Source of the DNA: Mytilus edulis
Lineage: Eukaryota; Mollusca; Bivalvia; Mytilida; Mytilidae
Assembly (NCBI RefSeq): GCF_963676685.1
Contig: NC_092344.1
Span: 98,362,749 to 98,426,748, forward strand
Reading direction: 5' to 3'
Length of the DNA stretch: 64,000 bases
Part shown: one piece after another, positions 23,036-35,329 of the stretch
How the letters are laid out: each line of letters starts with the position of its first letter
How positions within the stretch are numbered: position 1 is the stretch's first letter
The notes under the pieces: model-generated
The model's input: the letters and a program-made list of their open reading frames with translations, nothing else
What the model was told of the DNA's origin: nothing
Databases searched by the model: none
Position numbers and translations under genes: made by a program

Positions 23036-24110
23036 GAGTTGTATATACATTATGTACACAGCCATGTATCACCATCATTGATGGCGATCCGATGGATACA
23101 TCTGTTGTAGAGTTGTCACTAACTCAGACGTACTTATATATATATATATATATATACAACTCGTCTAAACATCAACCCAACAATGTTAGATCTGTAAATT
23201 TGCTTTCGCAAATTTTTGGTTCTTCCCTCGCCGGGATTCGAACCCATGCTACTGTGATATCGTGACACCAAATCGCCTGCACTGCAGCCGTCCCGCTAGA
23301 CCACACGACCACCTGGGCTCTCATATATATATATATATATACAACTCGTCTAAACATCAACCCAGAAATGTTAGATCTGTAAATTTGCTTTCGCAAATTT
23401 TTGGTTCTTCCCTCGCCGGGATTCGAACCCATGCTACTGTGATATCGTGACACCAAATCGCCTGCACTGCAGCCGTCCCGCTAGACCACACGACCACCTG
23501 GGCTCTCAAAAAAAGAGCTTTCGGTGGGCATGTGTTACCTTTCCACGTCAGTTTTAATCTAGCGGCGTACTACAGGACATGATATATAAGGCATGAAGAT
23601 GTTATTGTTACAGATCAGCTAAATTATCTATAGTAAAGGATCCTACAAATTAATGTAATATACAGTCACAGAAAATAATTATATTTATAAGTACGTCTGA
23701 GTCAGTGACAACTCTACAACAGATGTATCCATCGGATCGCCATCAATGATGGTGATACATGGCTGTGTACATAATGTATATACAACTCGTCTAAACATCA
23801 ACCCAACAATGTTAGATCTGTAAATTTGCTTTCGCAAATTTTTGGTTCTTCCCTCGCCGGGATTCGAACCCATGCTACTGTGATATCGTGACACCAAATC
23901 GCCTGCACTGCAGCCGTCCCGCTAGACCACACGACCACCTGGGCTCTCAAAAAAAGAGCTTTCGCTGGCCGTGTGCTACCTTTCCACGTCAGTTTTAATC
24001 TAGCGGCGTACTACAGTACATGATATATAAGGCATGAAGATGTTATTGTTACTGATCAGCTAAATTATCTATAGTAAAGGATCCTACAAATTAATGTAAT
24101 ATATATATAT
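23036..24110. repeat. Cluster of tRNA-derived SINE copies, partly tandem and inverted
   Basis: A 3' tail fragment in plus sense (about 23036-23135) is followed by a (TA)n run. Minus-sense copies with tRNA-like heads follow at about 23156-23318, 23341-23508 and 23690-23948. Read on the minus strand, the head has a box A-like TGGTCTAGCGGG and a box B GGGTTCGAATCC, then GGCGAGGGAAGAACC and a conserved tail (TTTGCGAAAGCAAATTTAC, GTTTAGACGAGTTGTATATA). A flanking block (AAAAAAAGAGCTTTCG ... GGATCCTACAAATTAATGTA) occurs twice, at about 23503-23665 and 23941-24105, so a unit of roughly 440 bases was tandemly duplicated. Open frames here are repeat translations. Confidence 0.8.
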
Positions 24111-24204
24111 ATGTATATATGATCTGTTCATCCTATATTGACTCTTAAAATTCAAGAGTCTATCTTAAATTGAGGGTAAATTATATGGCCTTCCAAATAC
24201 CGTT

Positions 24205-24290
24205 TCGATCCCTAACATCACTGAAGAGACATATATTGTCGAAATCTAGATCTGGTGTACAAAAAGAATATTGACACCTTGTGTTTGTGG
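24205..24290 (+). repeat. Repeat family H fragment
   Basis: Shares ATCACTGAAGAGACATA-ATTGTCGAAAT and the GGTGTAC block with the copy at 11640-11715. Confidence 0.5.
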
Positions 24291-27200
24291 CATAACATCT
24301 TGGCCACAAGTTAATTGTTTTCAGTTTAGTTTTGAATTTATATTAAGATCCATTTTGTTACATCTCGTGATCAATTTTATTTGGCAATCGCCAATGGCAG
24401 TCAGCAGGGTTAAAGAACATCAGTTGTTCGACCTGTTAGTCAAATGCGTTTTGTTTAAATATACTTTTTCACTTTTTTGGTCTTTTGGAAAATGTTGTTT
24501 GTGCTGTATTTAGACCCTTCTACAACGAAATTTGTTTTACATGCACACGTATAAAAATTGACGTTTTTATCCAACGCAATCATAGGTTTGAGCGTAGTTT
24601 TCAATTTAGACTTGTTTATATGTATATATGTACAGTATAGCCTTACACAACCACTATACATTGATGAACACGGACCCATCAACACCCCCGGGTGGTAGTG
24701 GAGGTGAACTAAGTGCTCTTAAAAGGTTTATAGTTCGTGCAAACAACAAACATTATCACCACTTAATATCAAATTGTAAACAAAACGTTGAAAATATAGT
24801 AATGAAGGGACGTATTTAAAGGTAGATCAGATGTCTTATCGTTAGATTTGTTTTAAAAATACAGAACATGTTGAGTTTGATTCGTTTCTTTCCTAAATAA
24901 GCCACACAAGGGACAATTTCTCAGGTTATCTTACTATACAAAGGAATGTATTGGAAATTCTCCTATATTGTTATGACAACATATTCTGTAACGCTATCGT
25001 GTAGTATTATTTCAATAAACACAAAATTGTGCACAACTTGTAGTTTAAAAAAAACTCATTGACCGACAGTATATCAAATTAAAAAAAAAAGTTTAAACGT
25101 TTGAACCCACTGCATTTGTTTGCACCTGTCTTTAGTTAGAAATCTGATGTTTAGAAGTTGTCGTTTGTTGATGTGGTTCATAAGTGTTTCTCGTTTCTCG
25201 TTTTTTTATATAGATTAAACCGTTGGTTTTCCTGTTTGAGACCCCTTATATCTTGGTGTTCGGTGTGAGCCCGATCGTTGACCTATAATTGATTACTTTT
25301 ACAAATTGTAACCTGGATGGAGAATTTTCTCATTGGCACTCGTACCACATCTTCTTACATCTATGATATAAACTTCATGCAAGCAAAATATTAAACAGCT
25401 CTAATGTTTTAAATTCAGAAATCCCTTCTGTCTTAAGTTTTGTTTATCAATACCAGTACATGTCATTGGTGCTATAAATGTATCCGTTTGATATAAGTTA
25501 TCTAGAAATCATTGTAGAAAAAAAACCCATTCTAATTATGATTTAACACTATCTTTAAGTGAAAAGAAAGCAACATGTTAATACTCAATAAAACTATGCC
25601 TGGAACAAAGTACTAATAATCTGTTATAATGATGGATGATTCCTTATCCAAATCAAACTATTCTTTAAAATAGCTTTCCTTGTATTGAAACCATGTCCAC
25701 ATTGTAAAGAAAAACAAAACGTTAATCACTGGAGTTAGATAGTAGGAATATTTTAACCACACTTATCCTCACACTTATCCTCACACTATCCTATCATCAA
25801 CTATACTATCCTCAAACTAACTACCTTCCGCTTACAACGAATCAAACTGTACTATATTGAACAAATCAATTCAATACCGTTTCTGTAGATTGGTATTATA
25901 AAAGGACAGAGCCATTCAAATATGAAAATAAAGTCAATATCATCTGACCAATGGACACTATTGACCACTTAAAAGTAAGCATTAAACCAAGCGACTTTAC
26001 ATTCATTATAAAATGTAAACCATTGATCTTACTTATTTTAAAATATGCACCGATGGCATTTGTAAGCGAAGATATTTTTTTCTTTTTCTAAAATTTCGGA
26101 TGCACTTTTAACTTCCATAAACAAATTATAAAAACAGTAATTTATATATTAAAATATTGTGTGTTCAAGTATGTTCAAAATAGTTTATAGAGTCTAGACA
26201 TTGCGATATTAAGATGCAAATCTTTGAGAAAAAAAATAGATTGTTTTAGCGGAAAAAATTTTTTGCATGAGTTTTTCATACCAAAAGCGGATAAGAAATG
26301 TCAAGGATACATATCAGAGATAACAAGAATTTCATATACTTGAATCCTTGGAGTTCAGTTGTTTTTTTATTTTACTTTTAACGCGAAACATTTTTTTCTG
26401 ATTATTAGATTTCTAGAGCGGCAAAATCAATGCAACCCAAAGCTTTAGCGTAGTGAGTAGCTCTCCGTAGTAGCGACATTTTGACTTTGCTTTCTTAATA
26501 ATGGGCCATGCTTTATTTCTTACTTCAAGTTAGTTAGTGGTCATGCTTTTAGTAAGTTAGAGTTTAACGACATATGATCAAAATGGAAAGGGAGAGGTGT
26601 GTGTATTTAGAAGGAAAGCAGGTTTGACCACACCAGATTTTGTTCATGTATCAAGTATGGCTATTTAGAACGTTTTTGTATGTCTGACTCTGTTTTTCTC
26701 GGATGTGTCGAATTATTGGGTGTTAATGTTGTCTGTTGTACTGTCCAGTATTTTTGGTGATTCCTATTGTCTTATTTTATGCAATATTTACCATTGAATA
26801 TATTAGGAACACCTATTTAATTATTTTCATGCATACATATAATATTTATCATTTCAAAAACACATCGCTTAAACAATAGATTCTGTAATGCACTTTTTAT
26901 ATATGATTTCATATTTTAACAAGAATAACGTAAATGATATAATAATGATATACTTCATGGTAGACTTTATAAAAATAATTTTGAGTTATTTTTTCATTGT
27001 AAATATACTTTCAAGAAGAAGTATAAGATTTATAAATAGTTCTGTAATTTATCATCAGGTTTTAAAATAGTATATTAATTTTGACCGAAAAAAAATATAT
27101 TTAAATACCACTAAATTATATTTTACTTAGGTTCAAAAAAGGTGTATGTTTATGATATGTTATTTAGATACGGGGTTGTTGCTTATGGTGTCACTACAAC

Positions 27201-28650
27201 AGTGTATAAACAAGTAATATAGTTCTATGACCCGATTTACTTAAAGTATGTAGTCCAATTCATGATAATTATAACCAAAAATGCAAGGTTACCGTAGTGT
27301 AAGGTTTCAATACAACGACCGTTCCTTTGTTAACTTTTGTTAAAGATTTAAATAAGTTAAAAAATTACTACACAAACAGATTATTATCAAAAGATTTTCG
27401 TTTGTAATGTTAACAAACATCTGTTATTCAAAAATTGTCATGGTGCGATAAATCATATATGCTTATACTTAAAGTACCATAATGTTGTACTGAACTGAAC
27501 AAATTTCTATTTCCCTATATGTGTAAAAAAAACCTGAAAAGTAACCCCTTTAAAACATCAGAATGAAAATAACTGTAATTGTATGATGTTGCTGTGATTT
27601 GTTTTTTGATTAATTTCTGTATTTAAAAAAAATCGTTTATGATTGTTGTTAAAGACCTTTCAGCAACTTTCAAAATTGAAAACATTAATAAATGCGTTTG
27701 GCACATATGCTTTATCTATATGTAACACAACTTCCTAAAATGTCTTCCTACAAATGTTAAGAAAGACCAGATTTTTATTTCTTTTCTTCTTGTTCTTTGT
27801 TGTTGTTGAAACTGTATTACTGATAACATGCCTATGTTTTGTCTATGTGTAATTTTTGGTTAGTTTATGTAGATTTAGGTTGATGCCTCAACGATGTTAA
27901 CCTCATTCTTCCTTTAATTAAAAATATAAACAAATCATATTGTTCTCTATTAATTTTAAGACGATAAGGTGTTTCGTTATGCTTGTCTTGATCAAGTTAC
28001 TAGTATAAATTGTATATTTCGATCTCATCTCCTAATTCAGTATTGTTAAAGGCCTAGTTAAAAGATAAGATCACATTACAAACATTACATCTTTGTTTCA
28101 CTTACATTGTGTATTGTATATTTTGTTGTTAAATTGTAATTTGTATGTTATTTTACATTTGACCCTCTTATGGGTGTAATTTGTGTTTAATAAAGAATTA
28201 AAAGTTGCTTTTGTATTTCAGGTGTCATATGAATCAAATTAATACTTCCATCATTATGAAATAAGGGTATGTGGTATGATTGCCGATGAGAAAGCAATCC
28301 AGTCAACATAGTCGAAATGGCGTGGAACAATTGTGTAATGATTAGATACAGAGTGTAAGCAACTTTGAATTGGAACTCATCAATTGGAGACATCCTTTAA
28401 GTCAGCCTCGCATTACAGTTTCCACTCTTTTTTAAATGTAAAGCTTTAAAGTTTAAATTTTGTGTATGTCTTTGACATATTGTTATGTTTAATTTTTTGC
28501 ACACTACTGACAGTATCTGCGAATTGAAAGTTTTGGTTAACTGACCTCTAGTTCTTATAAGTGACTTGTAGTTTATTTTATATTTTGATAAACCTTTCGG
28601 TGTACATTTCCTCCATATCTTCAAAAATCGATAACTCAACTTTACTATCA
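24291..28650. other. Long AT-rich intergenic stretch without a recognised gene
   Basis: A family C copy lies at about 25215-25365 (GTTGGTTTTCCTGTTTGAG, GGTGTTCGGTGTGAGCC, CTCATTGGCACTCGTACCAC). Otherwise only scattered short open frames occur (24271-24513, 26888-27070, 28187-28669), with no domain, no signal and low-complexity content. This is the largest gene-free stretch in the window. Confidence 0.5.
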
Positions 28651-28659
28651 ATTTATGTC

Positions 28660-31600
28660 TTACGAGCAAGGAGAGTGTGAAAACAGCATACTTTTGTTTG
28701 CGTTCTAATGTTTTTGATTTTAATGATTTTTCTATTTTAATGACATGGATTTACTTTTGAACAAGTTCTAACAGGAGTTTAAAAACAACAATTCAAGTTT
28801 TCTAAATTCATTTTTTTTTTTACGTAAACACAATGATTGATGAGATACATTGTCATAAAATCCTAAAAATGGAAATCATGTCGAGTATAAGTGTGTTGAC
28901 TTTTAAGTAAAAGAAAATAATGTGGCTAGTCAAAAACAAATTCATTAGAAATTTTTATTGCAAGGTTTACTAAATATGCTGGGTATAATAATGATACTGT
29001 ACACATTCCTTTGTCTAGTTTCTCATTTATTAAAGCTTTATTTTTTTTAGTAATTTTAACATTTTATTTCATAATCATAGATTTTTCTTTTCCTGACATA
29101 ATATGAACTTTTCAATAAAAGTTTAATAGCTACGATATTCATATACACACAGGCAATATTTACAACAGAGGTATGTGGCCAATTTCCACTCACGGGTTTA
29201 TAAGATAGAACCTTACTTAAGCTATATAATGCTGTTGAAAATAATACTGATACAATTTTTACAACTTCTAGACCTTTTTTAATTGTTGAAGAAATCCGAT
29301 AACCAAAACGTTGAATATTAAAGACGTTTTTGAAGGACCTAGCCTGAAAAAAAATACAGAGAAATTGGTCTTTATTTATTCAAGAAAAGCAAAATACAAT
29401 CTTAATATAGCACTTCTGTTAACAAACGAAGTGTTGAGTCATGTAAATGTCAAATTGCACAACACATTGTTCCCAATACAAACTAAGTAAGTGTTATTAA
29501 ATAAATCCATTCTACGGTTGTCGATTGAATTGTTACATCCTCGTTTAGTGCTATTTACATTCATTAATTTTGTATTAAACTGTATGTAAATTTGTGTGTT
29601 TTAGTTCTGATTATTGGGTATTTGAATGATAGAAGCTTAAATGATTTGCGTTATTCCTAATCCAGATACTGTTCAAGTATCACAAATTATTGAGGTTTAT
29701 TCAAAGAAAGACAACTATGACATATTTTGCTATTATGAAAAGTTTATTTTTCATAGTTATAACCACATATGCTCTGAATAACATTCAAGATGACTAAATT
29801 AAGCACCAAAAAATTTCAAGCGTAAGAAACAGGAACTCCAATAGTTTTATATCTTGAATTTAACGACACCAACCACAAAAGGTGACGAAAGAAAAAAAAG
29901 ATCGATATGCAACCATAAGTAGTAAGTTGACAACACACACAGAAAACACCGTAGCAAAATAGAATAGATTAAACACCGCTCCACTGGTGAAACTTTTCGT
30001 GTTCTTAGAGTTAAAATCATGTGAAGTATTTTCAGACCAGATCAAACTGGTATAAGTCTAATGTCTACAATGAAATCAAACAAAATTACCAAATTCATAA
30101 ACCACCAGTACATATAAAATATATCATACAAAAACATGATCAATTGTAGTTTTGGATTAATCATATAACAATATTCTAGACGAAGGGTTCATTAAAACTA
30201 TAATCTAAAGAAGCAATAGGGGAATTGAAACAACTCTTTTAACGAATGCAAAAGTGACAAGAACCGAATTTAAACCTTGGCTTGAATTTAGGTGCTCCGA
30301 AATTGACTAAATGAGTATACTGCATTCCTAGCAGATGGCGCTTTATATTGCCGATACATCCGTTCTCGCTTATTATGGGTTCATGTGATACCAGTTGTGA
30401 TTTTTTTTACCTTGACTTATATCTTCATTATGGATTTGGTAGCTTTCAGCAACAATATAAAGTAAACAACTGTAACCTTATTTTGAACAAGCGCAAAATG
30501 TAATTAGAACTCTTAGATATGCTCGTTCTTCGTGTAGTTTGTCTTCCTGTTAATAGTATTGTGTTTTTTTGGCTTTGAACTGATCTGTCGGTTAATGACT
30601 TTTCAAATTGTTTAAACAGTTTGTGCTTATGTTGAATTATTACACCAGTGCCTTATCTTAGTGGATCTTAGTGCAGGAATTAGCGCTCACATACATGTTC
30701 AACTTTTACACAATATTTGCGTCTCTCGGTCCCTCCTTGGAACATGTTATTCGGTAATTGTCGTTGGTTATTGTCTGACATATTTTATTTTCGTTCCATG
30801 ATCAAGTATAAAAAATGCCATTGGTTTGATCTTGTTTTTTCTCCAATGTTTCTCATTAAAGACGGTGGATGAACTGTAGTTCAAGAACAACGAATGAATT
30901 TTTCTGTCCACAAAGATATTCCAGTAAACACACTGATTAATGAGATGGGTTGTTATAAAGACTTAACAATGGGGAATCATGTCCAGTGTGCATATTTTTG
31001 ACTTTTGTTATATAAACGAAAATATCTGGTAAGTCACAAACAAATTCAATAGAAATTGTAATAACAAGTTTAACTTAATATACTAGGTGTAATAATGGTA
31101 CTGTGCACCTTTTGTCTAGTTTTTCATTTAGGAGAACTTTTATCTTTGCATAGTAAATTTTCATAATAATGGGTTTTTTTGTTCATGTATATCGGGTTTT
31201 TTTCTTTTACTTATACCGTTTAAACATTCTCCGTAATTTTTTTATAACCACGATATTCATATACACAATGGCAATTTTATTCAAAAAAGAGGTACGTTGC
31301 TAATTTCCACCACATGTGATTTACTCACGGGTCCATACATGCTATACATTGCTGTTGAAAATAATCTTAAACATCTGTACATATTCTCGAACTTTTTGTA
31401 AAATTTTGTATTCAAGGAATTCGATAACCTTAACGTTAAATACAGAAGAACTTTTTGATAGACAAAGCCGGAGATAAAGTATGAAGAAATTGGTCGTACC
31501 TCTTTCACGAAAAGCAAAATACTATAGAATGTAACACATCTGTTGACAAAAGAAATGGTGAACCATACAAATGGAAGTTGAACAAAATATTGCTTCATGT

Positions 31601-32200
31601 ATACACTATGTTACCGTTATTAAATAAACGTATTCTACAGTTGTCGACTAAGTTGTTACATCCCCGCTTGGTGCTACTTTCTTTATTTTGTTTTATTATG
31701 TATGTCAATTTATGTGTTTTAGTTCTGTTGGTTATTGATTATTATTATGATGGAAGCTAAAATTATGTAAAGAATTCTTACCCAAATACATTTCAAGGAT
31801 TACAAACCATCGAAGTCTATGCAAAGAAAGACAACTGGGATGTATTTAGCTAGTTTTAAAATCAAAACCACACAAGCTATGTACAACAACCAAGAAGAAG
31901 AAGATATTTTTAAAACACTCCGAATCATCAAGCACCTTACATGTACACCACGAATACTTGCTTTCAATTACCAAAGAGGACGAGGAGATCGCTGAGCCAT
32001 CACAAACAGAAAGTTGACAAAACACATTCAACACCGTGGTAAAAAAAACCGAAAACAAACAGGCAAAAGAACAGCTCATAAAAAATTCAAAACTATGGGT
32101 TTGGCGACACAATTTGAAGACAAAGGTTTCACAAGACTATACCAAAAAGAAGCAACAGAAGAATCGAGAATAAAGTATCAAGATATACAACTCAGATAAC
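28660..32200. repeat. Diverged direct duplication of about 1.2-1.4 kb
   Basis: Segments at about 28800-30050 and 30920-32110 align in the same order: AATCATGTC-AGT, CAAACAAATTCA-TAGAAATT, TGCTGTTGAAAATAAT, AGAAATTGGTC, TTGTTACATCC-CG, TGTGTTTTAGTTCTG and CAAAGAAAGACAACT. The copies have many indels and no conserved frame. Minus-strand open frames in them (29860-30045, 31281-31598, 31846-32112) are not alignable as proteins, so I treat this as noncoding duplicated DNA. Confidence 0.6.
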
Positions 32201-32269
32201 GAATGCAAAAGCGACACTTATTATCTGTTTGTTCACAATGTAAACTTTGAAATACTAATTTCTTTCTCC

Positions 32270-32475
32270 CTCAGGAATAGATTATCTTAGCTGTATTTGG
32301 CAAAACTTTTATGAATATTTGGTGCTCAATACTCTTTAACTTCGGACTTTATTTGGTCTTTTTAACTTTTTTTTTATAAGAACGTCACTAATGAGCCTTT
32401 TGTTTATATTAAACGAAACGCACATCTAGCGCAAATACAAAATTTCAATCCTGGTACCTTTATGATGAGTTTATA
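32270..32475 (+). repeat. Repeat family B, long form
   Basis: Begins CTCAGGAATAGATTATCTTA and continues with TGTATTTGGCAAAACTTTTA, GAACGTCACTAATGAGCC and TTTCAATCCTGGTACC. It aligns along its whole length with 45720-45915. Confidence 0.75.
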
Positions 32476-32667
32476 TTCTATAAGTGAATAGTGACAAAAG
32501 TTAAGTTAAGAGGTTAAGAGAATCACGACACTTTATTTATATACAAGATGATGATATCTTAATTATGACACAACCTGAATCGATAACGAGTAAACATCAT
32601 GTATAATTTGTCAGTTATCGAAACCCGTTATTTAATTTCATTAGAGCTTTTTTGTTACATAAATCGT

Positions 32668-35329
32668 TTACTCTTTGGTTTTGTTGATCGATATTTTAAT
32701 CTTACTGAGCATCAGTCCAACAGATTCACAAAAAGGATCACAGAAGGATCGGACAAACAATCCCCAAAGTCTTGCCATTGGATATATTTCAATATTACAA
32801 GACCTTAATGATGGCTGTATAGTCCAGATGTGAGAAAATGTCAGACAAGCAAAATGTAACCCCCAACAGAAAGCGCATGGGACAGCAAAAATAGCTGACA
32901 GTATTCTGTAGCACCAATGCTTTGTTCCTGTGAAAACTCTGTAACTCGTTCGCCATACACCGTCGATACTGTGAGATCCTTCAGGCTCAGTAAATAAATC
33001 TTCAAACTGGACCTGTAAAGATAAAGGTATCAAAGTTTCAATGAAAATATAACATATTAACAGGTACAAACGTCCAAACTTTATTTATACCTTTTATTTT
33101 TCTTAGCCGATATATTAACACAATGATGTGAAATAATTGATAAAGGAAAAAATGAAACCGATTATAACATTTTTGTGTTTACAATCCCTTAAAAAGAAAA
33201 AGTACGGTTAGTATAAAGAAATCTGAATTCATTTACTTTTTTCAACTGCAAACTTAATTGCACTTTTTCTAACAGTTGAAACAAGAAACTAGATTAACAG
33301 CAGTTATCTAAGTCTCCCTGTGAATTAGTCATAAATAACATAGGTGAAGACCCAGTAAATGCCAAAGTATGTGTAGATAGTTTAATAAATCTTTGATACA
33401 ATAGTTCATAATTCCATACATTAATGATATAATAAACAAATTCCAACGATTTTTATCCGTTTCCTTTATTTTGCACCAAGATATGCGGCAAGAAGATATT
33501 AAGGAGGTCGATGATAACTTTGGATAATTTCTTCTAGATACTTTAAGAAGGTAGCTGATATTTTGGTCTCTTCTTTAAAAATCCTTATCTTTAGGTATTT
33601 CACAATGTAAATGTCTCATGTTGAAATTATGCTTGATTGGGATTTAATATAGAATTTTGGCTCAAGGGAGTCTAGCGTAATCCAAATATAATTAGCCAAT
33701 AGGAGTTACCTAAAACGGATAGAATCATATTCAAAACAGTGTGGCTGTGGTAATTGATTGACGACCTAAATTATCCCAATTGACTGGGATAGATTATGTG
33801 AACGTTTGTCTGTAATGACCACTGCTCACTACTTACTTATCATAAAATTTAAACTGTGGGGTCACCAAAGGTTCTTAACGCCTTTAATATTAAAATAATT
33901 CGAAAAATTAATCAGGAATAACTTTATGTTTTGATTTATATTATTGATATAAATCAAAACATCGTGTTATTCCTGATTAATTTTTCGAATTACTTTATTT
34001 AGGTGTTGAGAACCTTTGGTGACCCCACAGTTTAAGTGTCTTTAACAAGTACAGAGTGAGCAGTGGTTATTACAGACAAACGTTCACATAATCTGTCCCG
34101 CTCAATGGGATAATTTAGGTCGTCAATCAATGGCCACAGCCACACTGTTTTGAATGTGATTCTAAAATCTATCGAAAGAAGTTTGTAATTTTCTACGAAT
34201 TTTAAACGATTATGTAACTTTAACATCCTTTCAACACTGCGATCAATTTGATATCAACTACATACAAACAAGACAGTATGAGGCACCTGTCTGATCAAAA
34301 CAGTCGATTGATTCATCGAAGTCAGTAAACACGTCTACGTCATTTGGCAATCATACCACATCATATTTCCACATTGGTAAAACAAACTTTTTCAGCATAC
34401 AACTTCTAACAGAAGTTAATCACAGCGAAAAAGACAGCGGGACATAATGTTTTACTATTGCATACCCTCTGGTATCTTTCGCCCCTCTTTTAATTCGAGT
34501 GAATTGCGTTATAATTTCTAAAGTGTTCCTCGTTGCTTCATCTATCCTGATTTCCACTCGTTACTTGGTATTGAGCGAATAACAAATTATTGGAAATAAT
34601 GTTTACCTCGTCGCAACTGCGACGATAGTTTTATTACATAAAAGTGTTATTTATAAGCAAAAATGATAAACACATGATAAACCATAAAACATCTTCTGTA
34701 AGTGTTATGGCATCTGGCATAATTGAGATTATGACACTATTCTTGTTGTATCAAAACAAATTGCTAGTAAGAAGAATAACAGAAAATATGAAATAATTAT
34801 TTCGAACTTCTATGTAAAAATCTTTATAGCTGAATATGCGGCTTGGGTGTTCCTCATTGTTGAGTTTAAAGCCGTACGTACGGTGATAGTGGTTAATTTC
34901 TGTGTCATTTAGTGTCTTGTGGAGAGTTGTCTCATTGGCAAAAATATCCCATTTTCTTATTTTTATAAATCAAAATTTACATATAAATGTATGTTAGCAG
35001 TACGATAAATTTTATCACTATAGACACTTACAACTTATCAGAACATGATAGTTCATATAAATTAATCTCTCCTCTGGCTGGTGTTACAAACTACTCGCGT
35101 TTAGCCATCCGGCGTACGTTAAATATGTTACTGGATGTAGAGGTACTAAGTAAATTGTAAGTTGACTTACCCGTACTATTTCGTTGATATTTGAAGGATC
35201 TCTGTCGTATAAACTAATCCTGACACTAGCGGGTGCCTTAGATGGGGATTCATTCTGATATATACGATCAACACGCGGATCCCAACAGGAACTACTCGGC
35301 AATGTCGGAGATTCCGCCTCTGTCATCAT
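32668..35329 (-). CDS. Caveolin-like protein 6 (two exons, conventional caveolin type)
   Basis: On the minus strand, exon 1 is 35329 to 35171 (53 codons) and exon 2 is 33012 to 32668, in phase 0 (donor CGG|GTAAGT, acceptor TTTACAG). The product is 167 aa, a normal caveolin length. Two adjacent ATGs open the frame. Exon 1 ends SLYDRDPSNINEIVR. Exon 2 opens VQFEDLFTEPEGSHSIDGVW, very close to vertebrate caveolins, with scaffold region RTSYRVFTGTKHWCYRILSA. The hairpin IFAVPCAFCWGLHFACL keeps the kink proline, and the C-terminus has CDPFCESVGLMLSKIKISI. Its intron holds the foldback element at 33.7-34.2 kb. Expected to build caveola-like domains and bind membrane partners through the scaffold region. 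An antisense open frame (32599-32808) is a shadow. Confidence 0.93.
33710..34178. mobile_element. Foldback (large inverted-repeat) element in the gene 6 intron
   Basis: Two arms of roughly 230 bases are near-perfect reverse complements, meeting at about 33945 around GATTTATATTATTGATATAA. Matching pairs include GTGGGGTCACCAAAGGTTCT with AGAACCTTTGGTGACCCCAC, TTATTCCTGATTAATTTTTCG with its complement, and GACAAACGTTCACATAATCT on the right arm with its complement at about 33793-33812. No transposase is present. It looks like a non-autonomous foldback/MITE-type element; target duplications could not be resolved. Confidence 0.8.
34825..34965 (+). repeat. Repeat family C copy in the gene 6 intron
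   Basis: Contains GCCGTACGTACGGTGATAG, TTTCTGTGTCATTTAGTGTC and GAGAGTTGTCTCATTGGCA. Truncated at its 5' side. Confidence 0.65.

Noticed and set aside
23172..23897. Open frames on the minus strand (94 and 70 codons) with repeated MVSRYHSSMGSNPGEG-like peptides
   Set aside because: They are translations of the tRNA-derived SINE heads and differ only by repeat boundaries; no gene.
23227..23947. Possible tRNA genes (box A and box B present)
   Set aside because: The heads are followed by the SINE tail, occur in several near-identical copies, and do not close into an acceptor stem that I can see.
24310..28650. A hidden eighth caveolin gene in the gap between genes 5 and 6
   Set aside because: I looked for the RDP-x2-LN and F-[ED]-[DE]-x3-EP motifs on both strands and found none here.
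31281..32112. Minus-strand frames with hydrophobic stretches, considered as duplicated membrane-protein exons
   Set aside because: The duplicated segment at 29.2-30.0 kb does not keep the frame, so coding constraint is not supported.
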